From: Saccharopolyspora flava
GTDB taxonomy: Bacteria; Actinomycetota; Actinomycetes; Mycobacteriales; Pseudonocardiaceae
Direction: 5' to 3'
NCBI RefSeq assembly: GCF_900116135.1
Contig: NZ_FOZX01000001.1
Coordinates: 186,001-250,000, forward strand
Length of the DNA stretch: 64,000 nucleotides
Positions 50,053 through 58,825 of this stretch are shown piece by piece. A model generated the notes under the pieces. That model did no database searches and was not told the origin of the DNA. It was given only the letters and a program-made list of their open reading frames with translations. Both the position numbers and the translations under genes were made by a program. Each line of letters starts with the position of its first letter. The stretch's first letter is position 1.

Positions 50053-51246
50053 ATGAGCGTGAACTTGAGCCCCGGGGTGCTGTTGTACCCGCGGATCCGG
50101 AAGTCGCCGTTCTTCTACGCCTCGCGGCGGCACGGCGTGGCGATGTACAGCGTGTACAACCACACCTACCACCCGCGGCACTACGGGGATCCGGTCGGCG
50201 AGTACTGGGCGCTGCTGGAGGGCGTGACGTTGTGGGACGTCGGCGTCGAGCGGCAGGTGGAGATCACCGGCCCGGACGCGTTCGCGTTCACCAACATGCT
50301 CGTCCCCCGGGACCTGACCAAGTGCAAGGTCGGCCAGTGCAAGTACGTCTTCGTCACCGGCACCGACGGCGGCATCCTCAACGACCCGGTGCTGCTGCGC
50401 CTCGGCGAGAACCACTTCTGGCTGTCGCTGGCCGACAGCGACGTGCTGCTGTGGGCCAAGGCCCTGGCTCACGGGCTCGGCATGGACGTCGAGATCCGCG
50501 AACCCGACGTCGGCCCGGTGCAGGTGCAGGGCCCGAAGTCGGGCGCGGTGATGGCCGAGCTGTTCGGCGAATCCATTTTGGACATCCCCTATTACTACGC
50601 GGTGCAACGAGAGATCGACGGCATGCAGGTCGTGGTCTCGCGCACCGGCTACACCGCCGAGCTGGGCTACGAGATCTACCTGCACCACGCCTCCCGCGAC
50701 GGCGAGCGGCTGTGGGACGCGATCTGGCAGGCCGGTGAGCCGCACGGGATGCGGGTGATCGGCCCCTGCCACATCCGCCGCATCGAGGCCGGGATCCTGT
50801 CGTGGGGCTGCGACATCACCGCCGACACCAACCCGTTCGAGGTGGGCTACGGGTTCGAGAAGACCTGGATGGTCGACCTCGACCAGGACGCCGACTTCCT
50901 CGGCAAGGACGCGCTGCGCCGCATCGCCGCCGAGGGCGTGCACCGCAAGCTCGTCGGCGTGCGCATCGACGGGCCGAGCGTGGGCTCGTTCAACGACGGC
51001 GCCATGATCGACGTCTTCGACGTCCACGACCCGCGCGGCCTGCGGATCGGCGAGGTCACCTCCGCCGCTCACTCGCCGCGGCTGGACGGCAACATCGGGT
51101 ACGCGATGGTGCCGATCGCCTACCAGGAGCCCGGCACCGAGCTCGTCGTGCACACCCAGCACGGCCAGCAGCAGGCGGTGGTGTCCACCAAGCCGTTCCT
51201 GGACCCCACCAAGGACATCCCCAAGCGCCTGGCGCGCAGCGCGTGA
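50053..51246 (+). CDS. GcvT-family aminomethyltransferase, DmdA-like
   Basis: A 397-residue folate-dependent protein. Segments 'YSVYNHTYHPRHYGDPVGEY', 'LWDVGVERQVEITGPDAFAF' and MLVPRDLTKCKVGQCKY resemble the DmdA branch (dimethylsulfoniopropionate demethylase) more than GcvT of the glycine cleavage system. DmdA moves a methyl group to tetrahydrofolate, forming 5-methyl-THF. ATG at 50053 follows GGGAG. It precedes a MetF-like gene by 10 bp, which fits such a product. The substrate may be glycine betaine, DMSP or another onium compound; this is inference. Confidence 0.88.
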   Translation: MSVNLSPGVLLYPRIRKSPFFYASRRHGVAMYSVYNHTYHPRHYGDPVGEYWALLEGVTLWDVGVERQVEITGPDAFAFTNMLVPRDLTKCKVGQCKYVFVTGTDGGILNDPVLLRLGENHFWLSLADSDVLLWAKALAHGLGMDVEIREPDVGPVQVQGPKSGAVMAELFGESILDIPYYYAVQREIDGMQVVVSRTGYTAELGYEIYLHHASRDGERLWDAIWQAGEPHGMRVIGPCHIRRIEAGILSWGCDITADTNPFEVGYGFEKTWMVDLDQDADFLGKDALRRIAAEGVHRKLVGVRIDGPSVGSFNDGAMIDVFDVHDPRGLRIGEVTSAAHSPRLDGNIGYAMVPIAYQEPGTELVVHTQHGQQQAVVSTKPFLDPTKDIPKRLARSA

Positions 51247-51256
51247 AGGGGGCGAG

Positions 51257-52093
51257 ATGACCTCCGACCTGCGACGTTCCCTCGACCGGATGCGCTACGA
51301 GGTGCTGCCGGTGGGCGAGGCCCGCGTCGACCTGCTCGCACCCGGCACCACCGTCACCGTGACGGCCTCCCCGTCGAAGGGCCTCGAACCAACGCTGGCG
51401 CGCACCGAGCGGCTGGCCGCCGACGGCTTCCACGCGGTGCCGCACCTGGCGGCGCGCTCGATCCGCGACGACGCCCACCTCGCGACCGCCCTGGACCGGC
51501 TGGACGCCGCCGGGGTGGACGAGGTGTTCGTCATCGCCGGGGACGCCTCCCGCCCGCTGGGCGAGTTCGCCGACTCGCTGGAGCTGCTGCGCGCGATGGA
51601 GCGGCTGGGACGCCTGCCCGGGCGCATCGGCATCGCCGGTTACCCCGAACGCCACGCGTTCATCCCGGACGACTCCACCGCGCGGGCCATCACCGCCAAG
51701 GCCCGCTACGCCGACTACGTGGTTTCGCAAATCACGTTCGACCCGCGAACGATCATCGATTGGGCGGATGACCTGCGATTTCGCGGGGTCGATCTGCCCG
51801 TGTGGGTGGGGGTTCCGGGTGTGGTGGACGCCCATCGGCTGTTGCGCATCGCGCTGAAGATCGGGTTGGGTGAGTCGACGCGGTTCCTGCGAAAGCAGTA
51901 CGGCGCGGTCTCGAAGATGTTGGCACGCTACACGCCGGAGGAGCTGTTCGAGGAGTTGCAACCGCGGCTGGCCGACCCGGACTCGCCGATCGCGGGCTGG
52001 CACCTGTTCACGTTCAACGAGATCACCAGGACGGTGCGGTGGCGCGACGATCTGGCGGCCCGGCTGTCCGGCCGCGCGGACCGACCGGCGTAA
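51257..52093 (+). CDS. Methylenetetrahydrofolate reductase-like protein
   Basis: A 278-residue TIM-barrel protein of the MetF family. 'LLAPGTTVTVTASPSKGLEP' at the start, 'DEVFVIAGDASRPLGEF' and 'ARYADYVVSQITFDPRTIIDW' are recognisable MetF positions, and 'GWHLFTFNEI' closes the barrel, although it diverges from biosynthetic MetF. It probably interconverts 5-methyl- and 5,10-methylene-THF. ATG at 51257 with GGGGGCGAG upstream; 10 bp after the DmdA-like gene and 25 bp before fhs. In this locus the oxidative direction seems likely, recovering methyl groups. Confidence 0.85.
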   Translation: MTSDLRRSLDRMRYEVLPVGEARVDLLAPGTTVTVTASPSKGLEPTLARTERLAADGFHAVPHLAARSIRDDAHLATALDRLDAAGVDEVFVIAGDASRPLGEFADSLELLRAMERLGRLPGRIGIAGYPERHAFIPDDSTARAITAKARYADYVVSQITFDPRTIIDWADDLRFRGVDLPVWVGVPGVVDAHRLLRIALKIGLGESTRFLRKQYGAVSKMLARYTPEELFEELQPRLADPDSPIAGWHLFTFNEITRTVRWRDDLAARLSGRADRPA

Positions 52094-52118
52094 CCGACAC
52101 CTCGCAGGAGGACCTGGC

Positions 52119-53816
52119 ATGACCTTCCCGTCCGATCTGGACATCTCCCGAGCCACCCCGCTGCGCCCCATGGAGGACGTCGCAGCTCAGCTGGGCATCG
52201 GGGAACACCTGCTGGAGCCCTACGGGCGCAACGTCGCGAAGATCTCGCTCGACGCGATCGACGAGCTCTCCGACCGCCCGCGCGCCCGCTACGTCGTGGT
52301 CTCGGCCATCACGCCCACCCCGCTCGGCGAGGGCAAGACGACCACCACCGTCGGGCTCGGGCAGGCGCTCAACCACATCGGCAAGCGCTCCACGGTCGCG
52401 GTCCGGCAGCCCTCGATGGGCCCGACGTTCGGCATCAAGGGCGGCGCGGCGGGCGGCGGCTACAGCCAGGTCGTGCCGATGGAGGCGCTGAACCTGCACC
52501 TCACCGGCGACATGCACGCGGTCACCGCGGCGCACAACCTGCTGGCCGCGATGCTCGACAACCACCTGCACAAGGGCAACGAGCTGGGCGTGGACCCGCA
52601 GCGGATCACCTGGCGGCGGGTGCTCGACGTCAACGACCGCGACCTGCGCAACATCGTCTCCGGGCTCGGCGGCAAGCAGGACGGCTCGCCGCGCCAGACC
52701 GGTTTCGACATCACCGCGGCCAGCGAAGTGATGGCCGTGCTCGCGCTGTCGACGTCGCTGGCCGACCTGCGGCAGCGGCTCGGCCGCATCGTCGTGGGCT
52801 ACACCCCCGACGGCGAGCCGATCACCGCCGAGCAGCTCAAAGCGGCCGGTGCGATGGCGGTGATCCTGCGCGACGCGCTCAAGCCGAACCTGATGCAGAC
52901 CACCGAGAACACGCCGGTGCTGGTGCACGCGGGCCCGTTCGGCAACATCGCGCACGGCAACTCCTCGATCGTCGCCGACCTGGTCGCCAGCCGCTGCACC
53001 GACTACCTGATCACCGAGGCCGGGTTCGGCGCGGACATGGGCGCCGAGCGGTTCTTCAACATCAAGTGCCGCGCCTCCGGTCTCAAGCCCGACGCCGCCG
53101 TGCTGGTGGCGACGGTGCGCGCGCTCAAGGCGCACTCCGGCCGGTACAAGGTGGTGGCGGGCAAGCCGTTGCCGCCGGAGATGCTGGAGGAGAACCCGGA
53201 CGACGTGCTGGCCGGGGCCGACAACCTGCGCAAGCAGATCGACAACATCCGGTTGCACGGCGTGTCCCCGGTGGTGGCGATCAACGCGTTCCCGGGCGAC
53301 TTCGCCAGCGAGCACGAGGCGATCCGCCAGGTCGCCGAGGCCGAGGGCGCGCACGTGGCGGTCAGCACCCACTTCACCGAGGGCGGCAAGGGCGGCGCCG
53401 CGCTGGCCGAGGCCGTCGTGGCGGCCTGCGAGGAGCCGGCCGGGTTCCAGGTGCTCTACCCGGACGAGGCGGACCTGCGCACCAAGATCGAGACGATCGC
53501 GACGAAGGTCTACGGCGCCGACGGCGTCAGCTACGCGCCCGCGGCCTCCCGCGCCATCGACAGCTACGAGGCCAACGGCTACGGCGACCTGCCGGTCTGC
53601 ATCGCCAAGACCCACCTGTCGCTGAGCTCGGACCCGTCGCTGCTGGGCGCGCCGACGGGCTGGACGCTGCCGGTCCGCGAGGTGCGGGCGTCGGTCGGCG
53701 CCGGGTTCGTGTACCCGATCTGCGGGGACATGCGCACGATGCCAGGCCTGGGCTCGCACCCGCAGGCGGAGTCGATCGACCTCGACGCCGACGGCAACAT
53801 CACCGGCCTGATGTGA
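52119..53816 (+). CDS. fhs: Formate-tetrahydrofolate ligase
   Basis: A 565-residue ligase with the P-loop 'TPTPLGEGKTTTT' at residues 65-77 and the family signatures 'QPSMGPTFGIKGGAAGGGYS' and 'TEAGFGADMGAERFFNIKCR'. It interconverts formate, ATP and THF with 10-formyl-THF; in a demethylation locus it may run toward formate and ATP. ATG at 52119 follows AGGAGG. Third gene behind dmgO, so the operon covers one-carbon release and disposal. Stop overlaps the cutC start. Confidence 0.96.
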   Translation: MTFPSDLDISRATPLRPMEDVAAQLGIGEHLLEPYGRNVAKISLDAIDELSDRPRARYVVVSAITPTPLGEGKTTTTVGLGQALNHIGKRSTVAVRQPSMGPTFGIKGGAAGGGYSQVVPMEALNLHLTGDMHAVTAAHNLLAAMLDNHLHKGNELGVDPQRITWRRVLDVNDRDLRNIVSGLGGKQDGSPRQTGFDITAASEVMAVLALSTSLADLRQRLGRIVVGYTPDGEPITAEQLKAAGAMAVILRDALKPNLMQTTENTPVLVHAGPFGNIAHGNSSIVADLVASRCTDYLITEAGFGADMGAERFFNIKCRASGLKPDAAVLVATVRALKAHSGRYKVVAGKPLPPEMLEENPDDVLAGADNLRKQIDNIRLHGVSPVVAINAFPGDFASEHEAIRQVAEAEGAHVAVSTHFTEGGKGGAALAEAVVAACEEPAGFQVLYPDEADLRTKIETIATKVYGADGVSYAPAASRAIDSYEANGYGDLPVCIAKTHLSLSSDPSLLGAPTGWTLPVREVRASVGAGFVYPICGDMRTMPGLGSHPQAESIDLDADGNITGLM

Positions 53817-54511
53817 CGCTGGTCGAGATCTCCACCGACGGCCTCGACGGGGCGGTGCTGGCCGACCGCCTCGGGGCCGACCGGATCGAGCTGTGCTCGG
53901 CCGGGGCGCTGGGCGGGCTCACGCCCGGGCCGGGCCTGCTCGACGAGGTGCTGCGGCGGTGCCCCCGCAGCGAGGTGCACGTGCTGATCCGGCCCCGCGA
54001 GGGCGGGTTCCGCCACTCCCCCGCCGAGGTCGCGGTGCTGCGCGCCGAGGTCCGGCGCGCGGTGGCCGCCGGTGCCGCCGGGGTCGTCGTCGGCGCGCTG
54101 GACGAGCACGACGCGCTGGACACCGACGCGCTCGGCGAGCTCGTCGCCGAGGCCGGAGCCGTCCCGGTCGCGCTGCACCGCGCCGTCGACGTCTGCCGGG
54201 ACCCGGTCGAGGCCGCGCACGTGGCCGCCGAGCTGGGGATTCGGCGCGTTCTCAGCTCGGGCGGGGCGGTGCGCGCCGAGGACGGGGCCGAGGTGCTGCG
54301 GCGGATGGCGCGCGCCGGGGTCACCGTCACCGCCTGCGGCGGGGTGCGCGCCCACAACGTCCGGCGGGTCGTCGAGACGTGCGGCGCCGGGGAGGTCCAC
54401 GCGGCCCCGCGAAAACCGGTGCCCTCCCCCGGCGGCGAGGTGGACTTCGGGCCGCACGCGGTGCTCGACGAGGAGGAGGCGCGGCGGCTCATCGCCGCGG
54501 CGCGCTCCTGA
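53813..54511 (+). CDS. cutC: CutC-family protein
   Basis: A 232-residue TIM-barrel protein. 'VEISTDGLDGAVLADRLGAD' then RIELCSAGALGGLTPG at the N-terminus and 'VHVLIRPREGGFRHS' are the family signatures. CutC was named for copper homeostasis, but its true activity is unsettled. GTG at 53813 overlaps the fhs stop by three bases, so it is translationally coupled to a one-carbon operon, which does not by itself suggest copper. It is directly convergent with a small membrane gene. Confidence 0.92.
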   Translation: MTLVEISTDGLDGAVLADRLGADRIELCSAGALGGLTPGPGLLDEVLRRCPRSEVHVLIRPREGGFRHSPAEVAVLRAEVRRAVAAGAAGVVVGALDEHDALDTDALGELVAEAGAVPVALHRAVDVCRDPVEAAHVAAELGIRRVLSSGGAVRAEDGAEVLRRMARAGVTVTACGGVRAHNVRRVVETCGAGEVHAAPRKPVPSPGGEVDFGPHAVLDEEEARRLIAAARS

Positions 54512-54847
54512 TCAGCCGGTCCGCGGGGCGTACATGATCACCCCGACGCCGGCCAGGCAGATCAGCGCCCCGATGACGTCCCACCGGTCCGGCCGGAACC
54601 CGTCCAGCACCACGCCCCACAGCAGCGACCCGGCCACGAACACCCCGCCATAGGCCGCCAGCACCCGCCCGAAGTTCGGGTCGGCCTGGAAGGTCGCCAC
54701 GAACCCGTAGATCCCCAGCGACACCACGCCCGCGCCGATCCACAGCAGCCCCCGCTGCTCGCGGAACCCCTGCCAGATCAGCCAGGCACCGCCGATCTCG
54801 GTCAGCGCGGCCAGCACGAACAGCAGCACGGACTTCACAACACCCAT
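54512..54847 (-). CDS. YnfA/UPF0060-family membrane protein
   Basis: A 111-residue protein with four transmembrane helices of the YnfA family, related to small multidrug resistance exporters. '[20 protein letters not shown]' and '[28 protein letters not shown]' are characteristic. ATG at 54847. Monocistronic; its stop abuts the cutC stop. Export activity is not demonstrated for most members. Confidence 0.92.
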   Translation of the reverse strand: MGVVKSVLLFVLAALTEIGGAWLIWQGFREQRGLLWIGAGVVSLGIYGFVATFQADPNFGRVLAAYGGVFVAGSLLWGVVLDGFRPDRWDVIGALICLAGVGVIMYAPRTG

Positions 54848-54877
54848 GCCCCCGACGCTAGCCGGGCCCCGGCCGGG

Positions 54878-55462
54878 TCACTCCTCGTAGGTCAGTTCCG
54901 AGAAGCGGACGGGGAAGCCGGCTCCGTCCGGGGAGGCGCACATCGGGCCCGCGAGAGCGGGGACGTCCGGGGGGAAGTAGGCGACGCGGAGGTCGTGGAC
55001 GGGTTCGCCGCCGTCGGGGGCCCAGCGGATCTGGACGGCGTCCTCGAAGCGCTCGATCTCGACGGTCACCGACTCCGTCTCGCCGCCCATCGCCGACAGC
55101 GGTGTCCGGCTCCAGTCGGAGAACTCGCGGGTCGCCACCGCCGAGAGGAACTGCTCGCCGTCGACGTACTCGATGCCGGTCTTGATCCAGTTCCGCTCGT
55201 CGAGGCGCAGCATCAGCCCGGCCTGGTCGTGCTGCTCGCGGTAGTCGCCGAAGAATCTGGTGCGCATCCGGAACTGGGCGCCGACGGGCAGCATCAGCGC
55301 GTGCCCGGTGTCGCGGCTGAAGCCGTAGTGCGTGGTCTGCCAGAAGTCCGTGCCGGTGTCGCTGGTGACCGTGAGACCCGCGTAGGTCAGCCAGTTCGCC
55401 GGTTCGTTCAGCCACTTCCACCCGCTGTGCGCGAACAGCGAGAGTTCGTCGGCTTGCTGCAT
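54878..55462 (-). CDS. DUF1349 (concanavalin-like) protein
   Basis: A 194-residue DUF1349 protein, a family with a beta-sandwich fold like yeast regulatory protein Ygr194-type lectin domains. 'TGTDFWQTTHYGFSRDTGHA', 'DQAGLMLRLDERNWIKTGIE' and 'WAPDGGEPVHDLRVAYFP' follow the usual order. No signal peptide, so cytoplasmic. ATG at 55462 with a weak ribosome binding site. Role unknown; carbohydrate or ligand binding is possible. Confidence 0.88.
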   Translation of the reverse strand: MQQADELSLFAHSGWKWLNEPANWLTYAGLTVTSDTGTDFWQTTHYGFSRDTGHALMLPVGAQFRMRTRFFGDYREQHDQAGLMLRLDERNWIKTGIEYVDGEQFLSAVATREFSDWSRTPLSAMGGETESVTVEIERFEDAVQIRWAPDGGEPVHDLRVAYFPPDVPALAGPMCASPDGAGFPVRFSELTYEE

Positions 55463-55638
55463 TGCCCACCGCTCCGTTCGGTCCGGGCAACCGCCTTGGC
55501 GGCCCGCGCCTTCGAGGCACCGTCGAGATTCGGACAATACCGGGCCGGAACCCGCGAGGTGAGCACACCTCGTGAATTGCCGACCACTCGGAGCATCCGC
55601 CCGGCGGGGCCTCGAACGCTCCTCGCGGAGCGGCCCGA

Positions 55639-58149
55639 TCAGAGCTGGCCGACGTCGGTGACCCGCAGGACCGCGTGGCCCTCCTCGTCGGAGGCGGCGA
55701 GGTCGACCTCGGCGCTGATGCCCCAGTCGTGATCGCCCGCCGGGTCGGCGAAGATCTGCCGCACCCGCCAGCGATCGGACTCCTCGGTGATCATCAGCAG
55801 GTGCGGGCCGCGCGCGTCCGGGCCGGTGCCGATCTCGTCGTGCTCGTCGTAGTAGTCCTCGAGCGCGTCGGCCCAGGCGTCGGCGTCCCAGCCGTCCTCG
55901 CCGTCGAGCTCGCCGAGCTGCTCGTAGCGGCGCAGCGCGGCCAGTTCGACGCGGCGGAACAGCGCGTTGCGCACCTGCACCCGGAACGCCCGGGTGTTGC
56001 GGGTGACCCGCTCCGGCTCGGCCGGTGCGGCCTGGGCGGGGTCGACGCCGGGGTGGCGCAGCTTCTCCCACTCGTCGAGGAGGCTGGAGTCGACCTGGCG
56101 GACCAGCTCGCCCAGCCACTCGATGATGTCGGTGAGCTCCTCGGTCTTGGCGTCGTCGGGCACGGTGTGCCGCAGCGCCTTGTAGACGTCGGCGAGGTAG
56201 CGAAGCACGAGGCCTTCGGAGCGGGCGAGGCCGTAGTGGTTGACGAACTCGACGAAGTTCATCGCCCGCTCGTACATGTCGCGCGCGACCGACTTCGGCG
56301 ACAGCTCGTGCTCGCCGACCCACGGGTGACCCTTGCGGTAGGTCTCGTAGGCGGCTTCGAGGAGCTCTTCGAGCGGCTTGGGGTGGGTGATGTCCTCCAG
56401 CAGCTCCATGCGCTCGTCGTACTCGATGCCGTCGGCCTTCATCTGGGCAACGGCCTCGCCGCGGGCCTTGAACTGCTGCTGCGAGAGCACCTGCCTCGGG
56501 TTGTCCAATGTGGACTCGATGACGCTGAGCACGTCGAGCGGGTAGCTCGGCGACTCGGTGTCGAGCAGTTCGATCGCGGCCAGCGCGAACGGCGACAGCG
56601 GCTGGTTGAGCGCGAAGTCGAACTGCAGGTCCACCGTCACCCGCACGCGACGGCCCTGCTCGTCGGGGGCGTCGAGCTGCTCGACGACGTCGGCGGCCCG
56701 CAGCGCCCGGTAGATCGCGATCGCGCGCAGGATGTGCTTGCGCTGGCTCGCCCGGTCCTCGTGGTTGTCCTCCAGCAGGTGCCGCATCGCGGCGAAGGCG
56801 TCACCGGGCCGGTTGATCACGTTGAGCAGCATCGAGTGGCTGACGGTGAAGCTGGAGCGCAGCGGCTCGGGTTCGGCCTCCACCAGCTTGTCGAAGGTCT
56901 TCTCGCTCCAGGACACGAAGCCCTCGGGCGCCTTCTTGCGCACCACCTTGCGCTTCTTCTTCGGGTCGTCGCCCGCCTTGGCCAGCGCCCGCTCGTTCTC
57001 GATCTCGTGCTCGGGCGCCTGCACCACCACGAACCCGGCGGTGTCGTAGCCGGCGCGACCGGCGCGGCCGGCGATCTGGTGGAACTCGCGGGCCTTGAGG
57101 TGGCGGGTGCGCACGCCGTCGTACTTGGTGAGGCCGGTGATGAGCACGGTGCGGATCGGCACGTTGATGCCGACGCCGAGCGTGTCCGTGCCGCAGATGA
57201 TCTTGAGGAGTCCGGCTTGCGCCAGCTGCTCGACGAGCCGCCGGTACTTGGGCAGCATGCCCGCGTGGTGCACGCCGATGCCGTGCCGCACCAGCCGCGA
57301 CAGGGTCTTGCCGAAGCCCGCGGTGAACCGGAAGTCGCCGAGCGCCTCGGCGATGGCGTCGCGCTGCTCGCGGGAGGCGACCTTGACGCTCATCAGCGCC
57401 TGCGCCTGCTCCAGCGCGGCCGCCTGGTTGAAGTGCACCACGTAGACAGGCGCCTGCTGGCCCGAGAGGAGTTCTTCGATGGTCTCGTGCAGCGGTGTCT
57501 TGGCGTAGCGGAAGTTCAGCGGGATCGGGCGCTCGGCGGAGGTGACCACGGCCGTGCTGCGCCCGGTGCGACGCGTGAGGTCCTTCTCGAAGAAGCTGAC
57601 GTCGCCGAGCGTGGCGGACATGAGCACGAACTGGGCGCGCGGCAGCTCCAGCAGCGGCACCTGCCAGGCCCAGCCGCGGTCGGGTTCGGCGTAGAAGTGG
57701 AACTCGTCCATCACGACCTGGTCGACGTCGGCGTCGGCGCCGTCGCGCAGGGCGATGTTGGCCAGGATCTCGGCGGTGCAGCAGATGATGGGCGCGTCGG
57801 CGTTGACGCTGGAGTCGCCGGTCATCATGCCGACGTTCTCGGCGCCGAAGACGTCGACGAGGCTGAAGAACTTCTCCGAGACCAGCGCCTTGATCGGCGC
57901 GGTGTAGAAGCTGCGCTTGCCCTCGGCGAGCGCGGCGAAGTGGGCGCCGGTGGCGACCATGCTCTTCCCGGACCCGGTGGGGGTCGACAGGATCACGTTG
58001 GCGCCGGTCACGACCTCCATCAGCGCTTCTTCCTGCGCCGGGTAGAGCTCGATGCCCAGCGACAGCGTCCATTCGACGAACGCCTCGAACAGAGCGTCGG
58101 GATCGGGGTCGCCCGCGGTGGGCTCGGGGAGCTGGTCGGTGAGCTTCAT
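55639..58149 (-). CDS. DEAD/DEAH-box RNA helicase, Ski2-like with DUF3516
   Basis: An 836-residue superfamily 2 helicase. Walker A 'STPTGSGKS' is near residue 58, the Walker B box is DEFH in 'VVMDEFHFYAE', motif III is 'MSATLGD', and motif VI is 'QIAGRAGRAGYD'. The C-terminal 440 residues match the DUF3516 extension of actinobacterial enzymes. These are thought to remodel RNA and ribonucleoprotein. ATG at 58149. A conserved small gene of unknown function is divergent, with an 8-bp inverted repeat CACCCCGG/CCGGGGTG (58171-58197) between them. Confidence 0.94.
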   Translation of the reverse strand: MKLTDQLPEPTAGDPDPDALFEAFVEWTLSLGIELYPAQEEALMEVVTGANVILSTPTGSGKSMVATGAHFAALAEGKRSFYTAPIKALVSEKFFSLVDVFGAENVGMMTGDSSVNADAPIICCTAEILANIALRDGADADVDQVVMDEFHFYAEPDRGWAWQVPLLELPRAQFVLMSATLGDVSFFEKDLTRRTGRSTAVVTSAERPIPLNFRYAKTPLHETIEELLSGQQAPVYVVHFNQAAALEQAQALMSVKVASREQRDAIAEALGDFRFTAGFGKTLSRLVRHGIGVHHAGMLPKYRRLVEQLAQAGLLKIICGTDTLGVGINVPIRTVLITGLTKYDGVRTRHLKAREFHQIAGRAGRAGYDTAGFVVVQAPEHEIENERALAKAGDDPKKKRKVVRKKAPEGFVSWSEKTFDKLVEAEPEPLRSSFTVSHSMLLNVINRPGDAFAAMRHLLEDNHEDRASQRKHILRAIAIYRALRAADVVEQLDAPDEQGRRVRVTVDLQFDFALNQPLSPFALAAIELLDTESPSYPLDVLSVIESTLDNPRQVLSQQQFKARGEAVAQMKADGIEYDERMELLEDITHPKPLEELLEAAYETYRKGHPWVGEHELSPKSVARDMYERAMNFVEFVNHYGLARSEGLVLRYLADVYKALRHTVPDDAKTEELTDIIEWLGELVRQVDSSLLDEWEKLRHPGVDPAQAAPAEPERVTRNTRAFRVQVRNALFRRVELAALRRYEQLGELDGEDGWDADAWADALEDYYDEHDEIGTGPDARGPHLLMITEESDRWRVRQIFADPAGDHDWGISAEVDLAASDEEGHAVLRVTDVGQL

Positions 58150-58301
58150 CGTGCCCCCATCGTCCCTGGCCACCCCGGACGCGGGGCACCCGGGGTGCGA
58201 GTGGGGCGCGCTTCCTCCACATCGGTGTCGTCGCTGGTGGAAGACCCGGGTGATCAGCGACCATGGAGGAGGCCCACCCAGCGGGAGGAAGGAGCGGCAC
58301 C

Positions 58302-58499
58302 ATGTCGACCCAGAACGTGCGCTTCGTCGGCGGGCCCCTGGACGGCAGAGTCCAGGACCTGCGCGACCACGAAGCGGTCGCCGGCCGCCTCCTCAAGCAC
58401 ATCCACCTGCACGACGGCCCCAAGATCGAAACCCAGTACGAACTCCACTACACGGAAGAAACCGGCTGGGTATACCACCTGTGCGGAACCCAACCGTAA
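58302..58499 (+). CDS. Small conserved hypothetical protein
   Basis: A 65-residue protein beginning MSTQNVRFVGGPLDGRVQDL; the 'FVGGPLDGR' opening is found in many short actinobacterial proteins of unknown role. It has no membrane helix, one Cys and several His (LKHIHLHDG). ATG at 58302 has GGAAGGAG upstream. A hairpin with AAGCACC/GGTGCTT arms follows at 58539. I cannot suggest a function. Confidence 0.8.
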   Translation: MSTQNVRFVGGPLDGRVQDLRDHEAVAGRLLKHIHLHDGPKIETQYELHYTEETGWVYHLCGTQP

Positions 58500-58538
58500 G
58501 CAAGAAGAGAAACGGCGAAGCCCCCACCCACGTCAGGC

Positions 58539-58555
58539 AAGCACCGAAGGTGCTT
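58539..58555 (+). terminator. Probable terminator of the small hypothetical gene
   Basis: AAGCACC-GAA-GGTGCTT is a perfect 7-bp stem, 40 bases past the stop codon at 58499. Confidence 0.55.
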
Positions 58556-58692
58556 TCTCACTACCCCAAGCAAGCAACTGGCACCGCCGCGGGTTCTCAG
58601 GGGAGGACAGCCGACGTGTCGTGTATTGGCATACATAAGCCTCGGATCCCGGAGCCAGAAGGCGTCTGAGGTTCCGCTTCTGGCACCGCCAA

Positions 58693-58757
58693 GCAGGGTG
58701 ACCACAGAGTAGTTATCTGTAAAACGAAACCAGCCACGCAGGGTGAACACTGTTTAC
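58693..58757. promoter_or_regulatory. Candidate regulatory sites of the mutAB-meaB operon
   Basis: GCAGGGTGACCAC (58693-58705) and GCAGGGTGAACAC (58738-58750) are direct repeats 45 bp apart. The second merges into the near-palindrome GTGAACACTGTTTAC (58743-58757). Further on, GACACGTGTC is a perfect palindrome, and TTACCAT ends seven bases before the start codon, as for a leaderless transcript. Confidence 0.45.
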
Positions 58758-58825
58758 TCAACCCGAGACACGTGTCACATCAATGATCGGTTTCAGTTCC
58801 CAAATAGCGGCTTACCATCCTCTTT

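Larger units (their letters stand above)
58500..58825. other. 326-bp region upstream of mutA
   Basis: Contains a terminator-like hairpin (58539-58555), a second hairpin with GCCAGAAG/CTTCTGGC arms (58654-58684), and the repeats listed separately. Less GC-rich than its neighbours. No B12 riboswitch core was found. Confidence 0.6.

Noticed and set aside
58500-58825. Cobalamin riboswitch upstream of the B12-dependent mutase
   Set aside because: I searched by eye for the B12-box and the kissing-loop framework and found no convincing match; the region looks like a regulated promoter with a leaderless start.
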